Of a stretch of 32,771 nucleotides of DNA, positions 15,521 to 23,677 are shown one piece after another. The notes below the pieces were generated by a model that ran no database searches, was not told the origin of the DNA, and worked only from the letters and a program-made list of their open reading frames with translations. Source of the DNA: Candidatus Njordarchaeota archaeon (GTDB lineage: Archaea > Asgardarchaeota > Njordarchaeia > Njordarchaeales > Njordarchaeaceae); assembly GCA_029856625.1 (NCBI GenBank), contig JAHKLG010000002.1, positions 1-32,771 of the forward strand. Direction: 5' to 3'. Position 1 is the first letter of the stretch. Each line of letters opens with the position of its first letter. Made by a program: the position numbers and the translations under genes.

Positions 15521-17371
15521 TTAGCCTCCCCTAAGCATAGAATTTCTTAAAAGAAAACGTCTTAAGAAGTCCTCCTCGTTAATATCTCCGAGAATTTCAC
15601 TTAATTTAACAGATTTGATACCTAATTTCTCTTTTACACTTCTGTATTCTTGAAGAGATTTAATCCTACCCTTATAAATTAATATTCTCAAAACTCTCTT
15701 TGGGTTATACCCAGCAATTCTCACTATTTTTTCATCAAGATCATACTCCGCACATATTCTCGTTAACTCTTCTTCACTTAATCTTTTCACCAAATGCAGT
15801 ATCACGTCGCCCCGGATAGCGGATACGCCTATAAGATCTATGAATTCCTTTCCAGCGTAACTTAACATATTCTTTTTGCTGATCACCCTTGATAAGGGCT
15901 CTGGATCAATTGGTAATTTGAGCTTTAATTTCCCATTTACAAGTTCAATAAATTCGGTCGGCAGTGCATGGAAGTAATTTTCTAATATTTCTTCGTAAAG
16001 TACGGGAATTCTATATTTTAAGCAGAATGAAAATAAATAACTAGGTCTTAGCGCAATTGTCTCTGTTAAGTTCAATTCCTTAAGCCCTCTCATTACTAAT
16101 AGCCTAAGACTCCATAATAAGTCTGATTTATCTATCCTCTTAATAAACGGCAAAGCCTTACGTCCATGTTTCTGGACTATTTCTAATAAACTTTTGACAA
16201 AGGAAAGAGCCGGTTCCGGCTCTCCTTTTTCGTTTCTTTTTAACATTATTAGGCAAAAACCCCTCTCTGGCAAAAGCTCTTGCGTGTAAATTATATAGTT
16301 GTAATTATCTATAGCAAGCCTCGCTCCAATTATCTCAGAAGAGTCAAAAACTCTTAAGGAGGGAGCCTTAAAAGCATCTACTTCTCTAATAATTAGATCC
16401 TCGCTAATTCGTATATTTCTTTGGTCCTCCTCAATAATGAGCCTTTCTGGATCGTATTGCACAAATTCTATTCTAGTATATTGAGGTTTAAGTAAAACTT
16501 CCAATTCCTTCGATAAAAACTTTCTTTCTTTAAGAAATTCCCTAATATGCGATGCTAAAAGCTGTTCTTCACTTATACCCATTTCGCTTAATAATTTTTG
16601 TTTTAAATCTTCTGGATCCTTAGCTCCAAACTCTATGCCTATATGTTTGTACAATTCTTCGAAGAGATCTGGAGATATACTTCTCTCTTTAGAGATCTCT
16701 AAAAGAATTGTAGATAGATCCCTTGAAATATAAACTCCTGATACTATCATTGAACTTTTTTCATTACTCCCTCCTTTTAGAGATACGCTATATCCTAACA
16801 AATTCCATGCATCTTTTATTTTTCTGATAGGTGGTTTCGCCAGAACACTAAAGAAGATAGCATCCTTGAGAACCTCTTTAATCCTCATCCGTTCGTTTTC
16901 AATGACTTCCAGATACTCTTTAGGAGCTTGCTCTTCCAATGCCTCCATTTTCTCCAATGATTTTCTAAGATCTTTAATGATTTCTGATAACTCATCATAA
17001 GTTGAAACAATTTTGTTAATGACTTTTTCTAACAGAGCTCCACTCCTAAGAAGATTGGCTAATTCATTCTTTAATGGAATGATTATTTCCCTCGCTTTTG
17101 ATAACTTCTTAATATATTCGGGTTCTATTGCTGTTAGTTCCTCCCTAATCTTTTCGCATATTCCTCCTAGCTCATCTATTCTCTTTCGAATTTTTGCTAT
17201 ATAATCAATCAATTCATCTAACTCTCTCAACGAAAGATTTCTACGAGCCAATTCGAGCAATTTATCTAAGTACCGCATCTCATTTTCTAGTCTCTGAAAC
17301 TTATTCACCCTTTTTTTGTACTCTATTATGTCCTGCAAAAATCTAGATAACTCCTTATTTGTTGCAGTCAT
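15521..17371 (-). CDS. Large unknown protein with N-terminal coiled coil
   Basis: This 616-residue protein is not recognised. Residues 1-175 are strongly charged heptad-like helices, indicating a long coiled coil. Residues 180-400 look mixed alpha/beta, with segments such as SMIVSGVYISRDLSTILLEI and YNYIIYTQELLPERGFCLIML. Residues 400-616 are mainly helical, including DVILHLVKRLSEEELTRIC and two short helix-hairpin-like units. No nucleotide-binding, metal or membrane motif is seen. Its start overlaps the end of the PfkB kinase gene by 17 bases, which implies co-translation. It is probably cytosolic and may be structural or a scaffold; that is inference. Confidence 0.75.
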   Translation of the reverse strand: MTATNKELSRFLQDIIEYKKRVNKFQRLENEMRYLDKLLELARRNLSLRELDELIDYIAKIRKRIDELGGICEKIREELTAIEPEYIKKLSKAREIIIPLKNELANLLRSGALLEKVINKIVSTYDELSEIIKDLRKSLEKMEALEEQAPKEYLEVIENERMRIKEVLKDAIFFSVLAKPPIRKIKDAWNLLGYSVSLKGGSNEKSSMIVSGVYISRDLSTILLEISKERSISPDLFEELYKHIGIEFGAKDPEDLKQKLLSEMGISEEQLLASHIREFLKERKFLSKELEVLLKPQYTRIEFVQYDPERLIIEEDQRNIRISEDLIIREVDAFKAPSLRVFDSSEIIGARLAIDNYNYIIYTQELLPERGFCLIMLKRNEKGEPEPALSFVKSLLEIVQKHGRKALPFIKRIDKSDLLWSLRLLVMRGLKELNLTETIALRPSYLFSFCLKYRIPVLYEEILENYFHALPTEFIELVNGKLKLKLPIDPEPLSRVISKKNMLSYAGKEFIDLIGVSAIRGDVILHLVKRLSEEELTRICAEYDLDEKIVRIAGYNPKRVLRILIYKGRIKSLQEYRSVKEKLGIKSVKLSEILGDINEEDFLRRFLLRNSMLRGG

Positions 17372-18311
17372 TCCGAATCAACTCTCCGCTTTTAATTACC
17401 CTCCTCAATATATTCTCTTTCCTTTCAATTAATAACGTGGTTATTTTCTTGATATTTTTTCTTAATAGTTTAGGGATTTCTAGAGTTCTTCCACATGATA
17501 GGTAACTTTTAGGAAACAGTGAACCATCTATTAAAAGTGATGCCAATGCATTAGCATACGAAAGACTTTCTGCTAAATCCATTGTCTCTTGATACTTAAT
17601 AGTAAAGGCGGAGATAAAAATATCTCCCGCACCTGTAGGATCTCCTTTAACTACATAAGCGGGCGCGTATACTTTCTTTTTCTCTTCTCGATCAAAAAGT
17701 AATGCTCCCCTATCACTTAAGGTTACAATAAATATTCTTCCCAACTTTCTTTTTAGAACACAATATTCTTCAAGCGAAGCTTTAACTATGGTAGCGTTAT
17801 TTATTATGGATAGCAGCTCTGGATTCGGTTTTGCAAGTATTATATGTCCATTTTTATCACTTTTCCTAAGGAACCCCTGAACATCTATTGCTACTAATTC
17901 ATACTTATCTACAAGGTATTCTACCACGCTCAAGTCAAATTCATGCATTACTGGGCTTAAGACAATTGGAGAGCTAGAGTAGTGCTTCTTGATCATATCT
18001 TTTATGCGAGGTAAATTAATTACGGTTATTTCCCTTGTAAGGATTCTTGACTTTCTTTGACCAGCCGCTTCATATACATGCTCAAACTTAATCGTAGTTG
18101 GTGTCTTAATAAAGTATCCCTTATACGGAACTTTACATGAAAAGTCTGCCCCAAGGGAACCTATGATATATGCTTCCCAACTTAAAACATCAGCTCCTAT
18201 TGAACAGAAAAAAGCAGGCCCTCCTATTCTAACTTCACCACCTATTTTATCAATTGTATAACTAGCAAGAATCAACAAGGACTTCATAATACTGCCCAGA
18301 ATCAAATTCAT
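17355..18311 (-). CDS. PfkB family carbohydrate/nucleoside kinase
   Basis: This 318-residue ribokinase-like protein has the PfkB C-terminal signature DPTGAGDIFISAF (224-236), with catalytic base D230 and the anion-hole GAG. The N-terminal substrate region has GGEVRIGGPAFFCSIGADVL (24-43), where the usual second glycine signature is partly kept. KPNPE at 161-165 is the internal family motif. The substrate is not determined; sugars, nucleosides and inositol are all possible. A TATA-like ATTAAAAAG about 25-30 bases upstream suggests a leaderless mRNA starting near the ATG at 18311. ATG at 18287 is a possible alternative start. It is coupled to the coiled-coil gene downstream. Confidence 0.88.
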   Translation of the reverse strand: MNLILGSIMKSLLILASYTIDKIGGEVRIGGPAFFCSIGADVLSWEAYIIGSLGADFSCKVPYKGYFIKTPTTIKFEHVYEAAGQRKSRILTREITVINLPRIKDMIKKHYSSSPIVLSPVMHEFDLSVVEYLVDKYELVAIDVQGFLRKSDKNGHIILAKPNPELLSIINNATIVKASLEEYCVLKRKLGRIFIVTLSDRGALLFDREEKKKVYAPAYVVKGDPTGAGDIFISAFTIKYQETMDLAESLSYANALASLLIDGSLFPKSYLSCGRTLEIPKLLRKNIKKITTLLIERKENILRRVIKSGELIRNDCNK

Positions 18312-18427
18312 TTATTCGACATTATTTTATGGGGAGTACTTTTTAATAACTCAAAGAGAACGTAATAAGTATTTCTTGAAAAGCATTGCTGATAATTATG
18401 CTTGAAAAATTCGGGTGAATATAACAA

Positions 18428-18979
18428 ATGATTCATAGAAGAGAATTTAGCCATAACGAGAAATTAGAAGCTCAGAGAGACATGATTAAAAGATATCATT
18501 CTTCTTTTAGTGAATCTTGCTTAATATCCTTTGGAAGTTTTTTAATTGACAGTGCACTATTTAGAGTAAAGGATCCAAAAGTTAGAAGATGGTTGGAGAG
18601 ATTTCTCGGAGAAAATTCTGATGAACTAGAGATAAAGGTATTGGTGAGAACTAATCCATATAAGACTCTTCAAATTCTTTGGTCAAAGTACTTTAGGATA
18701 GCTTTAAAAGGACATAATTTGAAGACTTTTTTGCAAATAATAGATAAGCTGGAAGAGCTGAGATATAGTAAAGATGATGAGTGTTACATGAGGAAAGGCG
18801 TGAGAGTAATTCCGCTAGCACCCGCGTGGATTCCAGAAAATCGAGTTTTAATAGACTTAATACTCGAATATCTGGCAGGAAGAATCCCAGAAGAGGAAGC
18901 GAGAAGAGTATTTTATAGCGCTTTTTTAAGGATCTTTAAGGAAAATAATCCCCAAAAATTACCCAATTCCCTCACTTAA
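18428..18979 (+). CDS. Hypothetical protein
   Basis: No family is recognised in this 183-residue, mostly helical and basic protein. It has no membrane helix, signal peptide or cysteine motif. A conserved-looking segment near 120-140 reads KGVRVIPLAPAWIPENR, and a short helical region (147-162) ends with GRIPEEEARRVFY. The ATG is supported by GGGTGA nine bases upstream. It diverges from the PfkB gene and runs in the same direction as rnhB after a 54-base gap. Confidence 0.65.
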   Translation: MIHRREFSHNEKLEAQRDMIKRYHSSFSESCLISFGSFLIDSALFRVKDPKVRRWLERFLGENSDELEIKVLVRTNPYKTLQILWSKYFRIALKGHNLKTFLQIIDKLEELRYSKDDECYMRKGVRVIPLAPAWIPENRVLIDLILEYLAGRIPEEEARRVFYSAFLRIFKENNPQKLPNSLT

Positions 18980-19033
18980 AAATCGTGATATAGAATAATA
19001 ACACTAATATAGCCTTTACCTTAGCTTTAGGTA

Positions 19034-19735
19034 ATGATTAAAATGGCGGTCCCAGAGCCCAAATTTGATTTTTACATAATTAAGGATTCCAGAAATTTAT
19101 CATGCAATTCAATAATAATGGGGATAGATGAGGCAGGACGCGGACCTGTTCTTGGCCCATTAGTAATTTGTGGATTCGTCACCTGCGCCCTAAATGTACT
19201 TAGATTCCTTGAAATGGGATTAAAAGATTCAAAAGAATTAACTCCTCATCAGCGAGAGAGAATATACCTGCAACTTTTACGGCTTCCAGCAATAATTCTG
19301 GTGGCAGAAATCTGGCCTAGAACAATTGACAATTGGATAGAGTCTGGAAAAAGTTTAAATGAGCTAGAAGCGTACATTGCCTCGTATCTTATAAAAGAAG
19401 CTTATTCTAGATGTAAAAAAATAAGGTACGTCTTTATAGATGCCCCTTCGACATCAGAAAGTTACGAGAGATACCTTCATAAGTACTTAGTGTTGAATAA
19501 AATAGCTCTATTTGTTGAAGAAAAGGCTGATAAAACGCGCCTAATAGTCTCTGCAGCTTCCGTTATTGCTAAGTATATAAGAGACGCCAGAATCAGGGAA
19601 ATATCTAAGAGATTAGGAATTAATGTTGGTAGCGGATATCCAAGTGACCCTCACACAAGGAGAGTGCTTGGTCTTCTACTAGAAAGGTACCCCGAATTTG
19701 TTAGGAAGAGCTGGAAAACCATTAAAAAGCTTTGA
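19034..19735 (+). CDS. rnhB: Ribonuclease HII
   Basis: This 233-residue enzyme cleaves the RNA strand of RNA-DNA hybrids and single ribonucleotides in DNA. The DEDD metal site is complete: D32 and E33 in GIDEAGRGP, D136 in YVFIDAP, and D166 in EKADKTRL. LKDSKELTPHQRERIY (63-78) and VSAASVIAKYIRD are family signatures, and the tyrosine near the active site lies in SESYERYL. Length is normal for archaeal RNase HII. ATG at 19034 follows AGGT closely; ATG at 19043, with better spacing, may be the true start. The 3' end nearly meets convergent prefoldin alpha. Confidence 0.95.
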   Translation: MIKMAVPEPKFDFYIIKDSRNLSCNSIIMGIDEAGRGPVLGPLVICGFVTCALNVLRFLEMGLKDSKELTPHQRERIYLQLLRLPAIILVAEIWPRTIDNWIESGKSLNELEAYIASYLIKEAYSRCKKIRYVFIDAPSTSESYERYLHKYLVLNKIALFVEEKADKTRLIVSAASVIAKYIRDARIREISKRLGINVGSGYPSDPHTRRVLGLLLERYPEFVRKSWKTIKKL

Positions 19736-19738
19736 TTT

Positions 19739-20191
19739 TTAACCCTTCTCTAATTGTTCCAGCCGTCTTCTTAATTGATCGATTTCCCCCTGCAACTTAT
19801 TCATCATTTCTTGAATTTGTAGCAGCATTCTTCTGGAGTTTTCAATTGATTCCCTAACTATTCGCTCTTTGTCATTCATTTTCTCTATAGCTTCCTCAAG
19901 AGTCATTGGTAACGCTATTTCCGCTCCCACATCAACTAAAACTTTCTCCTCAATCACAATCTCCCCTTTAACGAATACTCCACTACCTAAGTTTATTAGC
20001 CCAGATAATCTTTTCTGAGGCGACTTAACAAGCTCCTTGAGAGCATTCCGCGTTCTCACAATATCCGAAAGCATAACCATGTTAGCTTCAATTAATTGTT
20101 GGTAAACGCTTGCCAAGTTCTGTAATTCTAATACCCGCCCTAGTTTCGCTTGAAGACTCCTCCGTAACTCATCTATAGACGCTTCACTCAT
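19739..20191 (-). CDS. pfdA: Prefoldin subunit alpha
   Basis: This 150-residue protein has the prefoldin alpha architecture: an N-terminal coiled-coil helix (5-55), a central beta-hairpin region with NLGSGVFVKGEI and KVLVDVGAEIALP (67-95), and a C-terminal coiled-coil helix (97-150). Prefoldin hexamers capture unfolded nascent chains and pass them to the thermosome. The ATG has AAGGTGA upstream. It starts 11 bases after the LX stop, the conserved LX-pfdA order of many archaea, although ftsY, which often follows, is elsewhere in this window. Confidence 0.95.
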   Translation of the reverse strand: MSEASIDELRRSLQAKLGRVLELQNLASVYQQLIEANMVMLSDIVRTRNALKELVKSPQKRLSGLINLGSGVFVKGEIVIEEKVLVDVGAEIALPMTLEEAIEKMNDKERIVRESIENSRRMLLQIQEMMNKLQGEIDQLRRRLEQLEKG

Positions 20192-20202
20192 TCTTAGTCA
20201 CC

Positions 20203-20460
20203 TTATGGAGCCCAAATAGCTGGATTTTCAGCCATTATTAACTTTCTTAACTTTGCGTTTTTAACTTCCTCTGGCGAGATTTCTTTAATATCTACAATCT
20301 CTATTTGTGTCCTCTTTAAGCCTTGGGAACCTATTTCGGAAAAGAATTTCTCAAGCGCATTCTCTAATGAAACAGCTCGAATCTCCTTTGAAACATAGAA
20401 AAACCTCTTAAGCCTACGGTATCTTCCAGTGATTCTATATGTTTTTATCTTAGAACTCAT
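20203..20460 (-). CDS. rplX: Large ribosomal subunit protein L18a (LX)
   Basis: This 85-residue basic protein matches archaeal L18Ae/LX. It has an N-terminal strand with KTYRITGRYR, RRLKRFFYVSKEIRA, a helix (ENALEKFFSEIGS), and a VDIKEISPEEV segment. LX binds the large subunit near the central protuberance/stalk region. GGAGGCGGTGG precedes the ATG. A TATA-like run near 20515-20525 would start the LX-pfdA transcript. Confidence 0.93.
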   Translation of the reverse strand: MSSKIKTYRITGRYRRLKRFFYVSKEIRAVSLENALEKFFSEIGSQGLKRTQIEIVDIKEISPEEVKNAKLRKLIMAENPAIWAP

Positions 20461-20568
20461 CTAACCACCGCCTCCATTCTATTTGAAAGTCATGATGAAC
20501 AATCTTCTTTAGTACATTATAATAATTTTTTGCGTTAATCGGAAATGTCTTAGCTTTTAACTATGTTG

Positions 20569-20964
20569 CTAGCTACTACTGAGATAGTAAACTAGGAGGA
20601 GCGGGATACTTACGGATAATGTCTGAGAAAAAATGAATAATTCAAGATATTTATCAATAAATATAATCCAGTCCATTAACTCTGCGAATACCCAAATGAA
20701 AATCATATTCTGGATGCTTAATACTATGAAAACGCTTAGAAGAGGAATTTGTAACCAATGCTTAGAAATTATCTTTTCTGAAAGATATTCCCCGATCATA
20801 ACCGCCAGTAGATAGTTTGCAAAGAGAACTAAGGCTCCTACCACTAATAGGATTATCTCATCTCCTGAAACAGCTCCTATTCTACATCCAAAATATGCTT
20901 GAGGAACATAAGCTATGGAGAGTATCGTAAACATTAACAATTTATCACGCAAATAAAGACCCAT
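20569..20964 (-). CDS. Small four-helix membrane protein of unknown function
   Basis: This protein of about 131 residues has four hydrophobic helices (near 8-26, 38-58, 73-93 and 105-128) and no recognised motif. ATG at 20964 is chosen because GAGGGAG lies 6 bases upstream. A GTG at 20985, which overlaps the previous stop by 4 bases, lacks a ribosome site but would also couple the genes. It is the last gene of the leftward set led by the ribophorin I-like gene and the NYN-domain gene, so a membrane role connected with them is possible. Confidence 0.6.
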   Translation of the reverse strand: MGLYLRDKLLMFTILSIAYVPQAYFGCRIGAVSGDEIILLVVGALVLFANYLLAVMIGEYLSEKIISKHWLQIPLLSVFIVLSIQNMIFIWVFAELMDWIIFIDKYLELFIFSQTLSVSIPLLLVYYLSSS

Positions 20965-20981
20965 CAATTCTCCCTCATTTC

Positions 20982-21548
20982 TCACTCTAAATTTTTCATT
21001 TCCTTAGGCTTTAACTCAATAATTTCGTCAGCTGCGTTTTTGAGAGATACCGAAAATCCCGGTTCAAAGCCCATAATGACAGCTATAGCACCTTCGCTTT
21101 TTATCTTCTGAAGAATCGGTAAGCATCTCGAATCTCTACTACCAATTATTATGACGTCAATAGCTTCTTCTTTTAAGAGTCGCATTACTTCAACGGCCAT
21201 CGCAACATGAATGTCTCCTACTGGAACCACACGGGGTTCAAATCCACTATTAGATAGCGCTTTTATGAGAGATGATGGAGCATCAGGACTTAAGAGAGCT
21301 ACTGCTATACTAACTCTACCGAATTTCTCTGCTTTCTTACGAATTTCTTTAAGTGATATCCTTTTTCCATTCACTTTACGGAGAAGATTTGGCCCATCTA
21401 CAATAATACCTACCTCCTTCTTGCTATGTCGAAATAGCTTCATTATATAATCTGATAATCTATTCTGAAGCAGTTCTAGGAATGATTGTGAACTGGACTC
21501 AGAACTATTTAACGAATTAATATCGTTGCCATCTTTGTTCTCTCTCAT
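20982..21548 (-). CDS. NYN/PIN-like (DUF88, LabA-type) domain protein, predicted ribonuclease
   Basis: This protein of about 188 residues has a NYN domain. It opens with GIIVDGPNLLRK, the first acidic strand; a second strand carries ALLSPDAP, and IIIGSRDSRCLPIL holds the conserved SRDxD-like acidic motif with one change. GAIAVIMGFEPGFSVSL and AADEIIEL complete the fold. Archaeal LabA-like proteins of this type are predicted RNases. The start is moved to ATG 21548 because GGTGAT lies directly upstream; an in-frame TTG at 21569 has no such site. The first 40 residues are low-complexity and polar. It sits between a ribophorin I-like gene and a small membrane protein. Confidence 0.8.
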   Translation of the reverse strand: MRENKDGNDINSLNSSESSSQSFLELLQNRLSDYIMKLFRHSKKEVGIIVDGPNLLRKVNGKRISLKEIRKKAEKFGRVSIAVALLSPDAPSSLIKALSNSGFEPRVVPVGDIHVAMAVEVMRLLKEEAIDVIIIGSRDSRCLPILQKIKSEGAIAVIMGFEPGFSVSLKNAADEIIELKPKEMKNLE

Positions 21549-21612
21549 TATATCACCAAATACTTGCAAAACTAAGATTCAGGGATATAATAGTATGGTA
21601 AAGTTATAGTCC

Positions 21613-23583
21613 TTAGATTGCAAAGAAAATGCTCTTTAATTTATTAACTATTCGAACCCTCTTGGTTTTCTCATGAATAATGGCATCAATGTACTCATTA
21701 ATTAAGGCATCATATTCTACTTTGCTTACTTCACCCTTCAAGAACTTCTCAGCTTCCTCAAAGATCATTCTGCGAATAATTGTCAATCGTCCCTCGATTC
21801 TCCTTAGCTCTGATGCATATTCCCTTACTTCTGGATATTGAGAGATAATCCTGCTTATTAACATAAAAATTGTTTCTCTCTTCTTATATGTCTCCTCTAT
21901 TTTGTTTCTGAGATCCATAAGCGTTGAGGCCGAAGGACGTCGCCCGAGAACTTCCCTAATAAGTTTCTGATCAGTTTCATTCTCGATTGCTATGTACTCC
22001 TCATACGCCTTTATTAACTGAGAAACCGTCGCTATTATACGTTTCCTTCTCGGAATTTCTGGCAATGCTCTCCTTCTCTTAACAGTGACTGCCTCTGTAA
22101 TCATTAACGTTAGAGTTACCAATACAATCGCCAAAGGTATCATTATGACTACAGCCCTTAGCAAGACTAATTTATTCATATCTATGCGCAGATGGATAAG
22201 CGTATTCATAGGGGGTATAAGCATAGAGAAATGTAGCCTTCTCTCCATGTAAGGAATTAATAATCTCTCTACCGTCCATCTGGACTCATTATACATTAGC
22301 TTGGGGTTGCAAGAGCTTAAATTCATGCTCAAAATATGAGGCGTTAATATTCTTAGGGTGTAGGAACTCATTGTTGCGTTTATTATTGGAGAGAGAGGGA
22401 TGCTCAGGGATATTGTGTCATTCTTAACTACTGGTTGAATAGTGTATTCAACATAGAATTTCACTAGTTCATTTCCAGTTACTGGCGTCCTTAATTTTAC
22501 TTCCACAAAAGTATAGTTTTCGAAAATCCCTTCGCCCTTATCTTCTGTAACATCTAATTTACCAAAATCATCGTATGCTCTTATGTTTTCTACGTTTTCT
22601 GCTAGGCCTATTCGCAACTTAAGAGTACCCCAGTCCCGCGCCACATTATGTGCATTCGAAGCTGGCGTTATCGCCTCAATATAAAATTCATCACGCACCC
22701 TTATCTTACCACTTGTTGTTATCTCTATTTCCCTAATCGCATTCGGAAACCTTAAAGGAAGATAGGTATATCCTTCAGGCGCTATGGTTTTGAGCTTGTA
22801 GAAGTATTTTATTTTTACCAATTTCTCATAAGGAGTAGAAAAATTGAATGGTTCTACATTAGATTCTACCCAGTATACCTCGCTACCCGATATCGATTTT
22901 CCTTCCTTTGGTTCGATATCTTCAAACGTAACCTGAACATCCCCGGTGGGTGGAGCGATTATGGATACTCTTGCTTTATCAAGCTTGTAGGGAAGAAGAG
23001 GCATTTTATAAACTACCAAGTAGCAATAAATATCATCATTGTTAGGACTCTCTAGCCAAGCAAAATTTGGTAAGTCACTTAACAGAATTATAGTGTACTC
23101 CTCTCCTTTGTAAATTGGTCTCTCAAATATAACGGCTATTCCAATATAGTCCTTGGAGAAAGTATGGATTCTCCACTCAATCTTCCTGAAATTTTCTTCT
23201 TTAAATGCCCCGAGGACTCTAAAGTATACTATTTTTCTCCAGAAATCCTTCGGATAATAAATTAGGATAGCATTAAAAGATCTTTCATCTTCGTTCTTAA
23301 TCTTTATAGTTTCGTTAAGAATAACATATAGGTAATCATTTATATTGAAAGTCCTGTAAACCTCGATTGAAATGTTTTGACGTTGTGAGGGAAAATTGGG
23401 CTCTACCGTCGATGAAACGGATCTCTTATTCGGAACTGCTGAAATATCAAATATACCAGGATTTTTTATTCTTCGAAAGTTTCTTTGAGAATATGTCATC
23501 ATTGGGAGCAATGCCAACTGAACCACTAATAGAATTACTAATAATCCTGAGACAAGTATAATGTTCTTGTTTCTTCCCAGCAT
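21613..23583 (-). CDS. Ribophorin I (OST1)-like type I membrane protein
   Basis: This 656-residue protein has a signal segment (about 5-30), a large beta-rich extracytoplasmic region (70-460) with several NxS/T sequons, one membrane helix (472-496), and a cytosolic helical tail (500-656). This is the layout of eukaryotic ribophorin I, a subunit of the oligosaccharyltransferase. Local resemblances to the human protein as I recall it: REIEITTSGKIRVRDEFYI (284-302) against ERVIEVSHWGNI-type sequence at the start of the second lumenal domain; and EEAEKFLKGEVSKVEY (609-624) against EAERLVAGKLKKDTY in the cytosolic tail. The ATG has AGGAGG upstream. Function is inferred; another S-layer-like surface protein is the alternative. 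Confidence 0.55.
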   Translation of the reverse strand: MLGRNKNIILVSGLLVILLVVQLALLPMMTYSQRNFRRIKNPGIFDISAVPNKRSVSSTVEPNFPSQRQNISIEVYRTFNINDYLYVILNETIKIKNEDERSFNAILIYYPKDFWRKIVYFRVLGAFKEENFRKIEWRIHTFSKDYIGIAVIFERPIYKGEEYTIILLSDLPNFAWLESPNNDDIYCYLVVYKMPLLPYKLDKARVSIIAPPTGDVQVTFEDIEPKEGKSISGSEVYWVESNVEPFNFSTPYEKLVKIKYFYKLKTIAPEGYTYLPLRFPNAIREIEITTSGKIRVRDEFYIEAITPASNAHNVARDWGTLKLRIGLAENVENIRAYDDFGKLDVTEDKGEGIFENYTFVEVKLRTPVTGNELVKFYVEYTIQPVVKNDTISLSIPLSPIINATMSSYTLRILTPHILSMNLSSCNPKLMYNESRWTVERLLIPYMERRLHFSMLIPPMNTLIHLRIDMNKLVLLRAVVIMIPLAIVLVTLTLMITEAVTVKRRRALPEIPRRKRIIATVSQLIKAYEEYIAIENETDQKLIREVLGRRPSASTLMDLRNKIEETYKKRETIFMLISRIISQYPEVREYASELRRIEGRLTIIRRMIFEEAEKFLKGEVSKVEYDALINEYIDAIIHEKTKRVRIVNKLKSIFFAI

Positions 23584-23677
23584 TCTTTTCAGCCTCCTTA
23601 TTTAGGTAAAGATAAGACCCTAAATATATGAAATCTCAGCATACTTACTCTTGCGAAATTAGTTTTTCAGCCTCTTT

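Noticed and set aside
20492..20498. ATGATGA, a perfect box C match upstream of LX
   Set aside because: The next CTGA is about 80 bases away and no D'/C' pair lies between; likely chance.
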